Below, piece after piece: positions 47,680-57,088 of a stretch of 64,000 nt of DNA (position 1 is the stretch's first letter; each line of letters opens with the position of its first letter). The stretch is from Scheffersomyces stipitis CBS 6054 (Eukaryota; Ascomycota; Pichiomycetes; Serinales; Debaryomycetaceae), in assembly GCF_000209165.1 (NCBI RefSeq), contig NC_009068.1, positions 868,001 through 932,000 of the forward strand, written 5' to 3'. A model generated the notes under the pieces. That model saw only the letters and a list, made by a program, of their open reading frames with translations. It had not been told where the DNA came from and made no database searches. The translations under genes were made by a program, and so were the position numbers.

Positions 47680-50352
47680 ATGAAGAAGTTCAATGATCCA
47701 CCAAGAAACTACCAAGATATCAATGCCCAAAGAAATATACGCTCGGAAGGTAATGAAAGTTCGATACCAAATTCCACATACAACCATATTTCCTTTTCTG
47801 GTACGAATCTGAGTTCAGACCACGGAATTACGATGTCTGATATATCGAATTTAGATTCATATTCTTCCAGACTAGCTCCAATCACAGCTCTGAACAATGA
47901 CACGAAACAACAACTGAGGACTCATTGCAGTGATGACGGTAAGGACTACTACAAGAAGCGAACCTATGAACAGTTCTTTCGACTGGGATTTCTGCAACCT
48001 GGAGATCTACCACCAGCTAATATATCGCTAAGTAGACCAGCTACGGTCAATGATCCTCTCCAGAATAAGGTGAGAAATAGTGCAGTTTTCAGTCATTTTA
48101 CCAGCACTACACAAAATAGGAGTAGAATCCTACAAGGTGGGCAAAATGCAGAAGACCAGACTATGGAATCGTCTTTTGAAATCCAAAGTGCTTCTTCGGT
48201 GCCTACTGAAACTCTTCAAAGTAGTATATGCGAAGAGGAACTTACGAAGCATGATACATCATTTCCTGAAAACACCACAATGACTCTAGAGTCAATCTCT
48301 GAAGATATGGTTGGTCCAAAGAGAATAGATATAGTCGTAGAAAACCTCTTTATGACGTCTGATTTTTTCTTGCAGAAGGCCCATAAAATTGTTCTCAACA
48401 TCTATTCAGAACAAGGCATGAACGAATACTTCAAGATGATCAAAATTTCAATCAAGTCACTAGTAATAATAGCAAGAAAGTATGCACAACATCTAACTCC
48501 ACGAAAAGAACTGATACTCTACTACAAGTTGGCTAGACTCTTTCTTTTTGAAACCGAGAACATAGACAAAGCTGATGAGAACATCTACAAGTCAGGTACT
48601 ATAGCCAAACGAAACAAATTCACTGATTTAATATTCGTTTCTGACTACTTATCTGCTCAGATAAAGGAAAGGAACAACAAGACTGTCTTCGTCAATTTCA
48701 TCAACGAAAGAGTAACCTACTATGAGAATCTCGAACTTCACCATTATGTCACTATGTTGCAATTACTCAAGATTGAGCTGTTATTGACATATGATGCTAA
48801 TACTGCTGTCATAATATTGCAGTCTCTAGCCCAGCTGGAAAAGATCGACGAACTCACCAAGGTCCATTGCATGCTTAGTCTTAGCAACTTGCATCTTTAT
48901 AGAGGCTCTCCTTCGATATCTTTATCTATTGTGAATGAGATCGACAAAATATTGGACTCCCTTGGAAATGAAACTCCAAGACAGATGGCTGCCATGAGTG
49001 CAATCACTAGGTACTACGGCGAGATTCAAATGAACAACGTAGACGAGGCAAGTAAGATCATGAAATCCATCAATAGCCTCATTGCCAATGAGCAAAATCT
49101 ATCTTGGAGCTCGTGGAGAGAAGATGGTAAGTTCAAAATAGAAATTCCTATTCAACCCGAAGCAAACACATTAATTCCTACCTACTTGTCATGGTTGAAT
49201 TCAGATGAGTTTGTCATCATGTTCTATTTCCTCACCGGTATCCATTACATGTCTGAAGCAGCAAATGGAAAGAAGAAGTCAAAGAAAGTATTCGATCGAT
49301 GCCTTCAGATTGTGGAGAAACAATTACTAGAATTAGGTCTGGTAAATAATAAGAGAAATCTTAGTATTACTGATTTAAGTAACAAGATCATCAGGCTCAA
49401 ATTCATTAAGTACTCCACAAAGATATATCAGGCATGGATAGGATTTTTGAATGGAGAATTCAAGGACATCAATTATTTGAATGAATTTATGCTGGACTAC
49501 AATAATAGGAGGTTTTCAGATGAAGAATTTTGTGAATACTCTCTATTGCTTCCAAAAACATATTATTTATTTGCATTATACTATCACTATAAAGGAGATA
49601 TACAAGCAGCAAAGTACTATTATCTTAAGGTCAAGAATCTCACTTCTGAATTCAATAGTGCAGCCAATAGTGATGTTGTCTCTTCAAATTGCTCTGTAGT
49701 AGGACTTGGGAATGTTGCCATGGTACCGAAGCTGGAATTCAGCGAACTATATGTCTTCTCAAGCGTGCACCTTTTGGTTCTTGTTCAATTTGAATTGCTG
49801 CAGCTAATGAAACAAGCTCCAGGACAAAGCACGGATGCTATTAACGACTGCTTCAAGTTGTGTAATCGGCTACACAATGAATTGAACGGAGCCTTTGGCG
49901 ATAGGTCTACTTCCAATTCATTTACATCTAATTTTGCGAAGTGTAATGATTTGCTTAAAATGACACACAGTATACTTGTCAATATATCGGATGAGGAACA
50001 ACAGAACAGCACTTTCCTTCAGGAACTATCACAGGTTTACAACAAATACGAGTTGAAGGTTTGCTTCCCATTTGTGTTTAACGTTGTCAAGCATTTGCTA
50101 TTCGTACTGACTACGAGTTTAGAGGAAAAAAACAAGTATTTATCTGAATTCTTGACTTTGATCCTGATTCCAGCCAAGACCGACTTTGAAAGAATTGTAT
50201 TTACATTTATCTTGAAGAGCTTGCTTCTTCACTTCAAGAGCACTGGAGAAAATGACAAAGCCAATATGGTTGAGCTTCAACTTCAGTACATCCACAAGAG
50301 TCTTGAAGACAAGTACCGTTTCGTGCTCAGCAATATAGCAGCTACAGTATAA
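47680..50352 (+). CDS. SCC4: Cohesin loader subunit Scc4/Mau2-like TPR protein
   Basis: Partner of Scc2 that targets the cohesin loader to chromatin. 890 residues: a low-complexity N-terminal extension (1-215), then an array of helical TPR-like repeats. The segment from KLARLFLFETENIDKADENIYKSG through YYENLELHHYVTMLQLLKIELLL has the pattern of the cohesin-loading-factor family (Scc4 bound as a superhelix). S. cerevisiae Scc4 has 624 residues, so the main difference is the long N-terminal extension. I base the call on pattern and not on an alignment; another TPR protein is possible. Confidence 0.65.
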   Translation: MKKFNDPPRNYQDINAQRNIRSEGNESSIPNSTYNHISFSGTNLSSDHGITMSDISNLDSYSSRLAPITALNNDTKQQLRTHCSDDGKDYYKKRTYEQFFRLGFLQPGDLPPANISLSRPATVNDPLQNKVRNSAVFSHFTSTTQNRSRILQGGQNAEDQTMESSFEIQSASSVPTETLQSSICEEELTKHDTSFPENTTMTLESISEDMVGPKRIDIVVENLFMTSDFFLQKAHKIVLNIYSEQGMNEYFKMIKISIKSLVIIARKYAQHLTPRKELILYYKLARLFLFETENIDKADENIYKSGTIAKRNKFTDLIFVSDYLSAQIKERNNKTVFVNFINERVTYYENLELHHYVTMLQLLKIELLLTYDANTAVIILQSLAQLEKIDELTKVHCMLSLSNLHLYRGSPSISLSIVNEIDKILDSLGNETPRQMAAMSAITRYYGEIQMNNVDEASKIMKSINSLIANEQNLSWSSWREDGKFKIEIPIQPEANTLIPTYLSWLNSDEFVIMFYFLTGIHYMSEAANGKKKSKKVFDRCLQIVEKQLLELGLVNNKRNLSITDLSNKIIRLKFIKYSTKIYQAWIGFLNGEFKDINYLNEFMLDYNNRRFSDEEFCEYSLLLPKTYYLFALYYHYKGDIQAAKYYYLKVKNLTSEFNSAANSDVVSSNCSVVGLGNVAMVPKLEFSELYVFSSVHLLVLVQFELLQLMKQAPGQSTDAINDCFKLCNRLHNELNGAFGDRSTSNSFTSNFAKCNDLLKMTHSILVNISDEEQQNSTFLQELSQVYNKYELKVCFPFVFNVVKHLLFVLTTSLEEKNKYLSEFLTLILIPAKTDFERIVFTFILKSLLLHFKSTGENDKANMVELQLQYIHKSLEDKYRFVLSNIAATV

Positions 50353-50540
50353 TCACCGGCTACAGATTATTTATCAACGTCATCTAAAGTTATTGGTTAA
50401 AATCATATATAGAAAAATTAAATGTACAGAACTAATGCTAAAGGTAAAACAAACGGCGTTGAGTACCTTGTAGAATACACCATTGCGACGGGAATGGAAT
50501 GATGGTATTGTGATGTTGGTTATGGTAATATGAAATGCAA

Positions 50541-51968
50541 CTACTTCTTGGCCTTCTTCTTCTTTTCGGCCTTTTCTTCACCGTCTTCAGCCTTTCTCTT
50601 CTTGTCCTTCTTGTCCTTCTTTTCCTTCTTGTCCTTCTTCTCCTTCTTTTCCTTCTTCTCCTTCTTTTCCTTCTTGTCCTCCTTCTTTTCTTCGGCTTCA
50701 GAAGCCTCTTCAGAAGCGACTTCTTCGATTAAGGTCTTCTTTGGGAGTTGCACTTCAGGAGCCACCAATTTGGAGGCAGGCACAGCAGGGGCAGGTTCTT
50801 CGTCGTGGTCCTTGTATTCTTGCTTCCAGGTCTCTGGAGTGTTTTCATTGGCTCTGCCAAATTTGTCCAACTTGCCATCTGCCTTCATTTGCTTCTTCTT
50901 TTGGGCCACTGGGCCAAGTCCCCATCTTCTTGGGTAGGTGTCACGTTCCATGATACATCTCTTGACCTTGGCGACGACACCGTGGTCACAGCCCTGCAAG
51001 TCTACAGTGGTCATCTGGGCAATACCAATGGCAATGGCTTCACCCTTGGTGGTCATTAAGACGACCTCGTCATATAATTCAATGCCCTCCTCGTAACGCA
51101 ACAAACCAGGGATCATCAACTTTGCACCATAACAGACAGAGTTGACAGCTGAGTCCTTCACAACAATACGCTTGTAGCCTACCAAGAGAGTTTCCAATGG
51201 CTGAATAATCTTTCTCAAGTAAGACTCGTCACGTGTGTTGTCATAGACGTATTGAGCATCCAAGACATCGTGCAAGGTGACCAAGTTGTCATTCTCTCCA
51301 AGAGCACCCGAACGAACACGACGCAACTCTTGCATGTGACCTCCAACACCCAACAACATTCCTAAATGGACACACAACGTTCTCATGTAGGTTCCTGCTT
51401 CACAAGAGGCCCAAAAGACACCCAAACCACGTTTGTTGTCGAACTCAATCAAGTTCGAGTCGTAGATAGTTCTCACTCTCAACTGTCTCTTAACAGCAGA
51501 AATCAATGGTGGTCTTTGGAAAAGAGCACCGGTCAAGTTTTCAAGAGAACGTCCCAAATCTTTAGCATCCTTCAATTCTTCGTGCAATCTCACTATACAC
51601 ACATACTCCTTACCAGCACCCTGCTGGGACTTGACCAATCTGGTAGCTCTGTCGATACAGACAATAAGACATCCTGTGACTTTGGGATCCAAAGTACCAG
51701 AGTGACCAGTCTTTTCCGAACGCAAGATACGCTTAATCCATGCAACAACCTCGTGGGAAGATGGGTTGGAAGGCTTGTCCAAGTTAATTACACCAGACGA
51801 GATGTATGACTTGATGTCTCTCTTCAAGGGAGAAGAGCCTGAAGGAATGGGAGTATAGTGTCCAGATCTCACAAGAAGCTTGTCGAAGTTCTTCAACAAC
51901 AAAGGCCACTCGGAGGTGTCGTTAGATGGAGAGACAGCCTCTGGCTTGATGAAGTATTCGTCGGACAT
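50541..51968 (-). CDS. CBF5: H/ACA snoRNP pseudouridine synthase Cbf5 (dyskerin)
   Basis: Catalytic subunit of box H/ACA snoRNPs, modifying rRNA and snRNA uridines. 475 residues: N-terminal dyskerin-like region, TruB catalytic domain with [13 protein letters not shown] (catalytic D94), the GxYxRxLC block ([13 protein letters not shown]), and a PUA domain (about 265-345). The C-terminal tail is a run of KKE/KKD repeats, as in S. cerevisiae. An RRPE-like GTGAAAAATTC lies at about 52046-52062 in the promoter. ATG at 51968. Confidence 0.96.
   Translation of the reverse strand: MSDEYFIKPEAVSPSNDTSEWPLLLKNFDKLLVRSGHYTPIPSGSSPLKRDIKSYISSGVINLDKPSNPSSHEVVAWIKRILRSEKTGHSGTLDPKVTGCLIVCIDRATRLVKSQQGAGKEYVCIVRLHEELKDAKDLGRSLENLTGALFQRPPLISAVKRQLRVRTIYDSNLIEFDNKRGLGVFWASCEAGTYMRTLCVHLGMLLGVGGHMQELRRVRSGALGENDNLVTLHDVLDAQYVYDNTRDESYLRKIIQPLETLLVGYKRIVVKDSAVNSVCYGAKLMIPGLLRYEEGIELYDEVVLMTTKGEAIAIGIAQMTTVDLQGCDHGVVAKVKRCIMERDTYPRRWGLGPVAQKKKQMKADGKLDKFGRANENTPETWKQEYKDHDEEPAPAVPASKLVAPEVQLPKKTLIEEVASEEASEAEEKKEDKKEKKEKKEKKEKKDKKEKKDKKDKKRKAEDGEEKAEKKKKAKK
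50590..50695 (-). repeat. KKE/KKD codon repeat in CBF5 tail
   Basis: Tandem 9-nt units (plus strand CTTCTTGTC/CTTCTTTTC) coding for repeated Lys-Lys-Glu/Asp, about ten copies. It is a polypurine/polypyrimidine tract on the two strands and is prone to replication slippage. Confidence 0.85.
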
Positions 51969-52624
51969 GGTGGTGGTGTTCTACGAATATAAAGAAAGAA
52001 CTCTAGATGACCTCTACTAGTTGGAAATTTTGTATCTGATGAAAATTTGAATTTTTCACTTCCGCAGTGACATCGTGCGGCTCATATTTTATGTACAGGA
52101 GTCATCGTAGGCTAAAGGGAAATGCTCTGGGGACACTAAAATTTATGGAGAATAGATACGGTGTTTGTAGAAGCTGAAGGGAATTGGGTATTTGAGTAGT
52201 TCCGGAAGTATTTGGGGATTTGGGGAGGTAAGTTTTCTACTTTTTTGAAAAAGTATACTGTGGTTCAAAACTATAGATTGTGTGTATTTCATATTAAAAG
52301 TAGTGTGATGATAGCGAAACAATTAAGAGTGCAAAAAGAGCATGGACAATTTTATGGTTTACGTTCATATCCATGTTTAATTCTAAGCACAATCGGAGTG
52401 AGATTCAAAATGAAAGTAGTTTTCGAAGACAAATTGATTTGATACACTTTATCGAATACTATTTATATAGTATGTCTAGTGAAATCTCAATTGGCTGCGA
52501 AAAAACTGTGAAAAAACTGCGAAAACATGAATTTCCCTTACAATCTTATCATTTTATATCCAAATTACTCGCTGTAACAGCAAATCTAATATACATAAAA
52601 TGAATGCTACTAAATACACGTTAT
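51969..52624. promoter_or_regulatory. CBF5 upstream / VPS23 downstream region
   Basis: 656 bases. The half nearest CBF5 holds its promoter; the rest is AT-rich with a repeated GAAAAAACTG near 52498-52520. The open frame at 52212-52442 shows no known pattern. Confidence 0.5.
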
Positions 52625-54793
52625 CTAGTTCAGAGACAAGCCCATGATGTTATGAGCAATTTCTTGCTTCGTAAGCTCCAACCAGAACAACTCTCTGCCG
52701 AGGTTCCTCACTGTCTTGACACACAAGTCCATTCTGGCGTCATTGATGAGTTCCTTTTCGCTATGGAAACTGCCACTGACTAGATTAATGGTATCTCTCA
52801 CTGCCTTAATCTCCAGAACAGTCTCATACAACTGTCTGACAAGCGGCAGATCGGGGATAATAAGATTATCCAATGGCGTCTTGGTTCCGGGAGCAGTAGT
52901 TACACTATCGGGACTCTCAGAGTTGATCTCATCAAGCTTAACTAAGTCCTGATTGAGTATGGTTATGTTGTTCACCTGCTGGGTTAAATAAGCAATATGA
53001 CCGTCGAGACTTCGGGAATTTTCTACTGCTTGTTGGTAGATGTGGCTCAACTGACTATACAAGGCCTCAACTTTCTGGTGGGTTTCTCGCACTTTAGGAA
53101 GACTGTTGTCGATGTTGTCGTTGTAGGCATCGTTTAAGAACAAATTAAACTTGGCTGACAACTGCTCCAACACCTGTCTACGTTCAGCATTCGAGGCCGT
53201 ATCTGTCAGAGGTCCATCTGTTCCATCACTAAGAAGATCTACAGGGGGAGCGTGCAGTACTGGAACTGAAGCTGCTGTTGTAACTGGAGCATATTGGGCT
53301 CCTGGACTGGGAGATATATGCATTTGGCCAAGAGAGTTAGGCGAAGGCGAATACGAGGGCTGTTCGCGAACCTGTCTGACGTAGGCTGGCTTGGGTGTAT
53401 ACCTTGGTGATTCAGAAGGTGAACGAATATCTACAGTTTGGTAATTGTTTTGGTAGCTTTGTTCAGAAGGTAAGGAGGGTGGAGAACGGTACCTTTCAGG
53501 AACAGAATCGTACACTGGAGTAGCAGAATTATACCCCGGAGAAGCATCTTTCAATACCGGAGTGGCATTACGATATTCTGATACAACAGCGCGCTGCTCC
53601 ATTCTGGATTCTCCAGAAGGCTTATATGGTTTTTGTGGCAATGGTGGAGGACCATTGGAATCGGATTGTTGGGCAAATTGCACCAGACTTGAGCCTGTAA
53701 ACTGAGGTATGAACGAGGCATTATTAACAGATTGAAAATTAGGAGGCTGATTATGAACTGGGTTCTGAGAAGCCTGAGAAGGGCCAAGTGGAGAATAGCG
53801 TGAACCAGGAGTTTGTTTTTCTACAGGATTACCGAATGATGGAAGCTGTGCAGCTTCACTAGTGCTAGTGGTACGATGGCCGCCTGTAGAAGGAGATGGC
53901 GATGGGTTTTCCCCTGGTGTTTTGGGTAGCTTAGGTGGTTTGGGAGGTAATGGAGGTCCATTTGGTGGTGGTGATGTGTAGCCCGAAGTGTTTGAGCCCC
54001 CGGTGTACGAGCTAGTGAGCTGTTGGACGGAAGGATTGAATTGTTGAGAAGAAAGAGTACTCTGCTGCTGAAGAGGAGATTGAGGCTTTATAGGTTGGTT
54101 TTGATTATGACTTATAGGGATTTGTGGTGGAAGGCTTGGACCAGATTGATAATTAGAAGATTGCTGAGATCCTGAAGCTTGGGGTTGCATTATGGCTTGA
54201 GGCAGAGAAGCTTCATAAATAGAATATATAGGAGGTTCGGCACGAAGAGCTTCAGCAACGACTTTTATCAACTGAAGCAATTCGTATCGAGCAGAGATCG
54301 GAGCATTTGGGTTTGAAGGATGTGATGATGATTCTTGATACCAACTAGCGAGATACGGATGGTAGAATCTTCCCAGGGTATCCACATAGTTTCCAGCACG
54401 AAGGTAGTAGTTTTTGGAATGATCTGGAATAATGTATACAATGGGAACCGAGCCATTGGCATCAAATAGAGGATCTGATTGTCCATTGACATTTCCTGTT
54501 GAATTGTATGAATTAGAAGGAGATGAAAAGCCTGATGGATAGTTATAGGGAATCCAGATTTCCACTGGAGCTTGAATCGAGTCGCCGAGGCTAATGGATC
54601 CGTACAAATTGAGAAGTAAGCTGGGCTGTCCAGTTTCAGATGAGGTGTAGACTTTTGTTCTTATAGCGAAGTTGTAGTTCTGACTCTGATTCTGGAGAAA
54701 AACGAGAATGTGGTTATAAGCAAGTTCCTTATGGGTATAATTGTGCTGGAGAGCATTGAACACCCAGAGTGCAAGCTTCTTGGTGACAGCCAT
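52625..54793 (-). CDS. VPS23: ESCRT-I subunit Vps23 (TSG101)
   Basis: Ubiquitin-binding subunit of ESCRT-I on endosomes, needed for multivesicular-body sorting and, in Candida relatives, for Rim101 pH signalling. The start is the ATG at 54793 (722 residues); the longer frame begins at TTG. The UEV domain (about 1-155) opens with LALWVFNALQ and has LLLNLYGSISLGD and PVEIWIPYNYP. A very long Pro/Gln/Ser linker (about 165-545) with PPLPPKPPKLPK-like stretches follows, then a coiled coil (about 560-650) and the C-terminal steadiness box (about 660-722). S. cerevisiae Vps23 has 385 residues; the difference is the linker. Confidence 0.93.
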   Translation of the reverse strand: MAVTKKLALWVFNALQHNYTHKELAYNHILVFLQNQSQNYNFAIRTKVYTSSETGQPSLLLNLYGSISLGDSIQAPVEIWIPYNYPSGFSSPSNSYNSTGNVNGQSDPLFDANGSVPIVYIIPDHSKNYYLRAGNYVDTLGRFYHPYLASWYQESSSHPSNPNAPISARYELLQLIKVVAEALRAEPPIYSIYEASLPQAIMQPQASGSQQSSNYQSGPSLPPQIPISHNQNQPIKPQSPLQQQSTLSSQQFNPSVQQLTSSYTGGSNTSGYTSPPPNGPPLPPKPPKLPKTPGENPSPSPSTGGHRTTSTSEAAQLPSFGNPVEKQTPGSRYSPLGPSQASQNPVHNQPPNFQSVNNASFIPQFTGSSLVQFAQQSDSNGPPPLPQKPYKPSGESRMEQRAVVSEYRNATPVLKDASPGYNSATPVYDSVPERYRSPPSLPSEQSYQNNYQTVDIRSPSESPRYTPKPAYVRQVREQPSYSPSPNSLGQMHISPSPGAQYAPVTTAASVPVLHAPPVDLLSDGTDGPLTDTASNAERRQVLEQLSAKFNLFLNDAYNDNIDNSLPKVRETHQKVEALYSQLSHIYQQAVENSRSLDGHIAYLTQQVNNITILNQDLVKLDEINSESPDSVTTAPGTKTPLDNLIIPDLPLVRQLYETVLEIKAVRDTINLVSGSFHSEKELINDARMDLCVKTVRNLGRELFWLELTKQEIAHNIMGLSLN

Positions 54794-55363
54794 GCTACAA
54801 ATAAGGAATAGATATAAGAAAAAGTGGTGGAAAGATGAGATTAAGATGGCCAAATCTCGATCAAGTTATTGTGGAGATTGACTATATCTCGAAGGCTCGG
54901 TGAAGTCCAAGAAAATAGTGAGACGATGAAATAGTGCGAAATAAATATTGCGAGAGAGAGATAAAGTTTAGGGAGGAGTTCAGGGAGAAGGAATGAGAAA
55001 TAGTTAGAGATTGTTGTCAAAGTTGCGGTCCTGAGAACATTAACTTTTCTTTAAGGTTCACCAATAAAAGGATTCACCAGTTTTTTGCAACTGACTGTCT
55101 TTTCTTAACCTCAAACAATTAGAGCATCATCAATGCCATCATGTATCAGTAAAATACATCTTTACTCTCTACTCTCATTTTTGTCTTGATAATTCAACTT
55201 TTTGTTCTCCCTATTTTTCGTAACTCGACTGCTCTCGCTAATTTTCTCACAATTTCTCTCCCTAGCCTACACTCTTTTTTCGCTGCTTTATCGCTCCAAT
55301 TTCAACATCAATTATCAAATCCAATTTATCACTCTTCTTCCTATCTCTTATCATCCAATAGCC
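54794..55363. promoter_or_regulatory. Divergent promoter VPS23 / VMA9
   Basis: 570 bases. A pyrimidine-rich stretch (55180-55345) precedes the VMA9 ATG. No gene is seen. Confidence 0.5.
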
Positions 55364-55765
55364 ATGAGCGGGTATGTGCAATTAATGATAGCTGGCATAT
55401 AGTTGTCTATAGATGTGTAATGCTCTCAGTCTATCGTCTTTTCATTTCATCTCGATCTTCGATACACAATCTATAGATTCTATTGTCCAATATCCAACCT
55501 TCGTTATTCTTTAACGGTCACCATCACTCCTAGTTTCTTATACTAACATTTCAGTTACACTGTCATAATCGTCCTAATCTTCGTCGTGGCCCTAGCTACC
55601 TTGGCCTGGGTCTTTGCCCCCAAAGAAAACAGAACTGTTTTCAGATCGTCAGTGATATTAGCTTTGGCCATGTGCTACTTGATGTGGGCCATCACATATC
55701 TAGCCCAATTACATCCGTTGGAGGCTCCTAGAAGATCCGACTTGAGACCGGAGAAGCAAGACTGA
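55364..55765 (+). CDS. VMA9: V-ATPase V0 subunit e (Vma9), spliced
   Basis: Small proteolipid-like subunit of the vacuolar proton pump. Exon 1 is ATGAGCGG (55364-55371), exon 2 is 55555-55765. The join gives 72 residues: two membrane spans (about 4-24 and 34-56), the FAPKENR loop, and the hallmark LMWAITYLAQLHPLEAPRRSDLRP close to S. cerevisiae Vma9 (73 residues). Because exon 1 is only 8 nt and the protein is short, a plain ORF search misses it. Frame, length and family match all agree. Confidence 0.96.
55372..55554 (+). other. VMA9 intron (183 nt)
   Basis: Donor GTATGT at 55372-55377, branch point TACTAAC at 55541-55547, acceptor TTTCAG ending at 55554, 7 nt past the branch point. Confidence 0.95.
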
Positions 55766-57088
55766 TTGAGATAAACATACCATCCTTCATTTCAAAGTTG
55801 TTAGTGTAGTTGCTGGTGACGAATCTCAGGATTTATATATTCTTCGCTTTACCAGCTTTTGAAGAAACCAAAACAATCCAAAGTTTCGTTGTTTATCATC
55901 TGATCATCTTGTTCAGCCTCCTCTCTGACATTCTCATCTCAACATTCACTCAATCAACTCTTCATCTTCGTCAAAAGCATGCTTTAGAACTATCTGTCTT
56001 CATTTCTTGTCTCCATACCTTTTTGTTGTCATTCACAATATACGCCAAATTGAAGAAAAATGAAAGCATCCACGCTTGGACCAGCAATGCTTCTTTCAGA
56101 ATTCGTAGTATCGTCATTATCCAACAGATCTTTCCCTATAAAGCATCGTTCTATCTCTTCACTAATTACCTACCATTTACGTATCCGGGTAATAAACTCC
56201 AAGTCACGTGATACGACATCAACAATTTTCCATCAAGTTGAAGGATCTTGAAAAACATTTTCTCCGTACTACTTCTTCTTCTACAGCACATTCTCTGTTT
56301 GGTCATTGCTATGTATCTCTATATATAGTAATAAACACTCATCTTCTATTTTATACTTAGTAGGCACTACACTCCTGTTTCTGCCCCAAATTCTTTTACA
56401 CAGCCATAGAATTATGGGTTCTACTTATGGAGAAGAAAAAGCCATTCAACGAACTTCGGACACTTTTGATACAACCGTCCGTTGTTTTTTGGGTGGATCG
56501 GGTGGTTAGGCTTTGTATCCTTGCGTGACTGACTCGGAACGTTCCGGGAAAGTCTGATCGGTCTCCACTATATTTTGATTCTGTGACTATTTTCAATTTG
56601 CTAGATTTATACCACAATTCTTTGATTCTTGACTTGTTGAATTTTGGATCTTTACCGAGTCTTGCGTTTTTCTCTGTAAAGATGTGACAATAGACAAGTC
56701 AAATTTGAAGTCAATTGCAGTTTCCGTAAAATTACTAGATTCAATTCTATCTTGTAAAATTCAATTAGACTTAACAGTTGTATGAGAGGGGTTTGTGGCG
56801 TTCTCCAGGTTTTGGCATTGTGCAAAACCATCCTTTGTAAATATGTGCTCAGTAAAAGTAGAAAGTTGTCACGAAATTACTTAGAGGACTCTCGCTTTTC
56901 TTCTGTACCTACTTCTAATTTGAATAACAGTCCCTATAAGGACCGCTCGATCTTGAATCCTGATCAAATTAGAATGGATTTTCTACATAGCGAGAGATAC
57001 TGCTACCAGATCAGCATTTCAAAACTGTAGAAATCTATTCCAATATCAGCAGTCAATTTCAATTTCTTATTCAACAACTTCTTCGGCC
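55766..57088. other. Gene-poor region upstream of the LRR gene
   Basis: 1.3 kb. TCACGTGA at 56204-56211. A 31-codon ATG frame begins at 56414 with no known pattern. The open frame spanning 55810-56211 has no ATG at its start. AT-rich, with many T-runs. No supportable gene. Confidence 0.5.

Noticed and set aside
50530..50937. Plus-strand Phe/Leu/Ser-rich frame
   Set aside because: Antisense shadow of the Lys-rich tail of CBF5.
55810..56211. 133-codon open frame after VMA9
   Set aside because: Begins at a TTG, not an ATG, composition is that of AT-rich pyrimidine DNA, and no family pattern.
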